From: Cyclobacteriaceae bacterium
GTDB lineage: Bacteria; Bacteroidota; Bacteroidia; Cytophagales; Cyclobacteriaceae
Reading direction: 5' to 3'
DNA length: 7,753 nucleotides
Assembly: GCA_030589835.1 (NCBI GenBank)
Contig: JAUUZS010000188.1
Location: 1 to 7,753 of the forward strand
A model generated the notes under the pieces. That model did no database searches, had not been told where the DNA came from, and saw only the letters and a list, made by a program, of their open reading frames with translations. Every line of letters begins with the position of its first letter. The first letter of the stretch is position 1. This document shows, piece by piece, positions 5,073 through 7,753 of this stretch. The position numbers and the translations under genes are program-made.

Positions 5073-7753
5073 TCAAAGTTCATCATCATCAAATTTATCT
5101 TCATTAGCCGCCCGCTCAACTTCTTCTCTGGACACCTTCCTTCCGGTTATTACACGTTTGGCCAGTACTTTTATTGAATTCGAAAACGACAACAACAATG
5201 GAAGCATCAACAAGGTAAGAAATGTTGCAATCACTATTCCATATGATATTGAAATGGCCATAGGTTTCAAAAACTGGGCCTGTCTGCTTTTTTCTAACAG
5301 CAATGGAGATAAGCCGGCAACGGTAGTAATTGAAGTGAGAAATATTGCCCTGAACCTTGAAATCCCCGCTTGAACCAATGCCTCGTCAAATTTCAAGCCT
5401 GCTTTCAGGTTTCCGTTGAACTTGCCCACCAGCACCAAGCCATCATTTACCATAATTCCTATCAATGCGATTATTCCGAGCCAGGAAAGAATGTTGATGG
5501 GAAGGCCATGCATAAAATGGCCGAATACTATCCCTATTAAGCTAAAGGGCACCATTAATATAAGCAGTATTGGCTGTCCATAAGAGCGAAAAGTAAACGC
5601 CATAACCACATATATCAGCATGACTACAACAAAGCCTACCTTAGCCAGGGAATCTTTGGTTTTTTGAGCCTCTCTGTTTTGACCTTCAAATAAAACGGTA
5701 ATCGACGGGTATTTGGCAAGTATCCCCGGAAGGGCATTTTCATTCATATCCATCAGGATATCAGTGGGGCTGTCTTTCGCAGATTTTAGATCAGCAGAGA
5801 TCTGAATTTCCCTTTTGCCATCGAGATGATTAATGGCTACCTCACCGCGGTGAATTTCGTAGCTGGCAATTTCAGAAAAAGGAACGCGTTCACCTGCGGG
5901 GGTAACAATCCTCATATCATCAAGGTCTTTTACGGACGAACGCCCTGCCTTTTCATAGCGTACCCACACCCGGATTTCATCCTGTCCGCGCTGAAAGCGT
6001 TGCACTTGAAATCCAAAAAAACCGTAGCGGACCTGGTTCATGACCGATAGCAAATTCAATCCCAGCAAATGGGCATTCTTTTTGAGCTCCACCTTTATTT
6101 CCTTTATGCCACTGGGATCATTATCGGTTACATCTTTCAGATTGGGATGTGCAGACATGATCTCTTTTAGTTCTGTCTTTGCCGCCTTTAGTTCCGCTAT
6201 GTTATTCCCGAGTAGAGAAATAGATATTGGATAACCGGCAAAATTTCCACCTGAGCCAAAAGTCAAACTCTCCACACCATGTAATTTGCCCACTTCCTGG
6301 CGAATTGCATTGGTTAATTGAGGTGATGAAAAATCCCTTTCTTCACCAGGCAGCAAATTTAAGGTCAGGGTGGAACGCGATGAGCCAGGGCCTATTCTCT
6401 TGATAATATTTTGAATTACATCCAGATTACCGGATTGCTTTTCAGTAAATGTTGCATTGACTTTTAGCGCTGCAGATTCAATAATTGATGCCACTGAGTC
6501 GGTTATCTGCTCGTTTGTGCCCTGGGGCATATTCAAATTAATCACAATCCTGTCGCTGGCAATGGAGGGAAAAAAGGAGGTTTTTACAATTCCACCACCC
6601 AGTATTCCCAAAGAAATTATTAACATGGCTATTGGAATGGCAAAGCCAAAAAACCTGTTTTTTAAGAAGTAACGTAAATATGGGGCATATAGACGGTCAC
6701 GGATGTACTTCAGTACCTTGTCTGAAACGTGGTTCGCTTTAGTAAAAAACACAAATATCCCTCGCTTTTTTTTCTTCTTTTTGTATAATGCTTTGGAGTG
6801 GGCAATATGAACCGGCAATATTATCAATGCCTCAACTAGTGAAACCAACAAAGTCAGGATGACCACGGTAGAAACTTCACTAAACATATCCCCCATTCTA
6901 CCATCAAGAAAGTAAAATGTTGAAAATGCTATAATGGTAGTGAGCACGGCCGAGAGAATTGGCGGAATTACTTCCAGCGTCCCATCCAATGCGGCCCTGG
7001 CCGGGCTTTTTCCGAGTTGAAAATGATGATAAATATTTTCGCTTATCACAATGCCATCATCAACCAATATACCGATCACGATTATCATTCCGAACAATGA
7101 AAATACATTGATAGTGACCCCCAATTGGGCGGCGAATATGAACATGCCCAAAAAAGCAATTGGCAAACCTGCGGCAACCCAAAATGCCAGCCGTACATTG
7201 AGGAACAATGCCAAAAACAACAATACGAGCAACACCCCATAAAATATATTCTCTAACAGCAGTTCGGTTCTTTGGGATAAAGTAATTGACAAATCACTGG
7301 TGATGCTCAGTTGAATATTGCTATGAGCAAGGTTGAAATCAGAGATATACTTCCTTACCAGCCTGGCCGAAGCAAGTAAGTCTTCACTATTCGTATTGCT
7401 TATTGAGATGTCTAAAGCAATTTTGCCGTTATAAAAAATCCTGTCAGGGACTTCAGACCATTTATCGGTAACATTAGCAATATCCCTCAATAGGATAATA
7501 TTTCCGGATTCATCTGCCCGAACCACAATATCAAGAATTTCCTTTGCATAATAGTTTCTGTTGTTTGCCCGAATCAAATAATCCTCTTCATTGGTTTTAA
7601 TGCTTCCGCCGGTTATTAATATATTGGATCTTCTTACCGCATTGGCAACCGTTTCAAAAGAGAGGTTGTAGGCACGCAGGTCGTTTTCCCTCACGGCTAT
7701 TTCAATCTCCTCTTCGGGGAATCCCGTTACTTTCACCTGTGAAATCCCTTTCA
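5073..7753 (-). CDS. RND-family efflux permease, AcrB/HAE-like (N terminus outside window)
   Basis: About 892 residues are visible. The frame stays open to the right edge (K-G-I-S-Q-V-K-V-T-G), so the GTG at 7736 is internal. By comparison with AcrB (about 1050 aa) roughly 165-170 N-terminal residues, including TM1, are missing. Numbered from that GTG, helices TM2-TM6 lie at about 163-310 and TM7 at about 362-383. The second periplasmic porter/docking region runs from about 384 to 695, and TM8-TM12 span about 696-851. TM4 has G-I-L-V-D-D-G-I-V-I-S-E-N with D226-D227, the proton-relay pair of AcrB-type pumps; CusA-type metal pumps differ here. TM10 has V-N-D-G-L-V-L-V, with Asn where AcrB has Lys940. 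R796 matches AcrB Arg971. The tail is acidic (DKFDDDEL). The role is proton-driven export of unknown substrates. A membrane-fusion protein gene would be expected upstream, outside the window. It converges on the sulfur operon and no functional link is seen. Confidence 0.93.
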   Translation of the reverse strand, partial: KGISQVKVTGFPEEEIEIAVRENDLRAYNLSFETVANAVRRSNILITGGSIKTNEEDYLIRANNRNYYAKEILDIVVRADESGNIILLRDIANVTDKWSEVPDRIFYNGKIALDISISNTNSEDLLASARLVRKYISDFNLAHSNIQLSITSDLSITLSQRTELLLENIFYGVLLVLLFLALFLNVRLAFWVAAGLPIAFLGMFIFAAQLGVTINVFSLFGMIIVIGILVDDGIVISENIYHHFQLGKSPARAALDGTLEVIPPILSAVLTTIIAFSTFYFLDGRMGDMFSEVSTVVILTLLVSLVEALIILPVHIAHSKALYKKKKKKRGIFVFFTKANHVSDKVLKYIRDRLYAPYLRYFLKNRFFGFAIPIAMLIISLGILGGGIVKTSFFPSIASDRIVINLNMPQGTNEQITDSVASIIESAALKVNATFTEKQSGNLDVIQNIIKRIGPGSSRSTLTLNLLPGEERDFSSPQLTNAIRQEVGKLHGVESLTFGSGGNFAGYPISISLLGNNIAELKAAKTELKEIMSAHPNLKDVTDNDPSGIKEIKVELKKNAHLLGLNLLSVMNQVRYGFFGFQVQRFQRGQDEIRVWVRYEKAGRSSVKDLDDMRIVTPAGERVPFSEIASYEIHRGEVAINHLDGKREIQISADLKSAKDSPTDILMDMNENALPGILAKYPSITVLFEGQNREAQKTKDSLAKVGFVVVMLIYVVMAFTFRSYGQPILLILMVPFSLIGIVFGHFMHGLPINILSWLGIIALIGIMVNDGLVLVGKFNGNLKAGLKFDEALVQAGISRFRAIFLTSITTVAGLSPLLLEKSRQAQFLKPMAISISYGIVIATFLTLLMLPLLLSFSNSIKVLAKRVITGRKVSREEVERAANEDKFDDDEL

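Noticed and set aside
7734..7753. GTG at 7736 as the start of the RND gene
   Set aside because: The frame continues upstream to the edge with residues (GISQVKVTG) that match the internal RND porter-domain pattern, so this codon is an internal Val.
1..7753. CRISPR arrays, tRNA/rRNA genes, insertion sequences, attachment sites
   Set aside because: I saw no repeat-spacer pattern, cloverleaf, transposase or flanking repeats on either strand.

Overview
The window looks like chromosomal DNA from a member of the Bacteroidota. This is inferred from moderately AT-rich sequence, A/T-rich start contexts mostly lacking a Shine-Dalgarno, and the protein families present. No 16S or other marker is present, so the assignment is tentative. 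Seven protein genes are visible. Six lie head-to-tail on the + strand (1-4868), and one long gene on the - strand converges on them (5073-7753). The outermost gene at each end is cut by the window edge.

The + strand genes form one compact sulfur-handling operon. First comes the C-terminal part of a molybdopterin oxidoreductase catalytic subunit (PsrA/PhsA-like). It overlaps by four bases (ATGA) a four-cluster ferredoxin subunit (PsrB-like), which is followed by an NrfD/PsrC-like quinone-interacting membrane anchor. Together these make a polysulfide/thiosulfate reductase-type complex. Downstream are two half-size YeeE/YedE membrane proteins, each with its conserved cysteine motif, predicted to move a sulfur species across the membrane. 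Two membrane-anchored rhodanese-domain proteins follow. The first keeps its catalytic Cys and ends in a Lys/Arg-rich tail closing with Gly-Gly-Cys-Ser. The second has Ser in the catalytic position and no cysteine anywhere. Gaps between the first six genes are 12-24 bases or an overlap, except for 87 bases between the two rhodaneses. A strong hairpin with a T-tract at about 4934-4966 probably ends the transcript.

A plausible reading is that the YeeE/YedE pair and the envelope rhodaneses collect and pass on sulfane sulfur, while the PsrABC-like complex exchanges electrons between a sulfur compound and the quinone pool. The direction (polysulfide or thiosulfate reduction, or oxidation of a sulfur compound) cannot be read from this sequence.

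The - strand gene is most of an RND-family efflux permease of the AcrB/HAE type. It has paired Asp residues in TM4 and an Asn-Asp motif in TM10. Its first roughly 165-170 residues lie beyond the right edge. It appears functionally unrelated to the sulfur operon.

The most unusual signal is the pair of rhodaneses: one active-looking with a C-terminal Cys arm reminiscent of sulfur-carrier proteins such as SoxY and DsrC, next to a cysteine-free degenerate partner.
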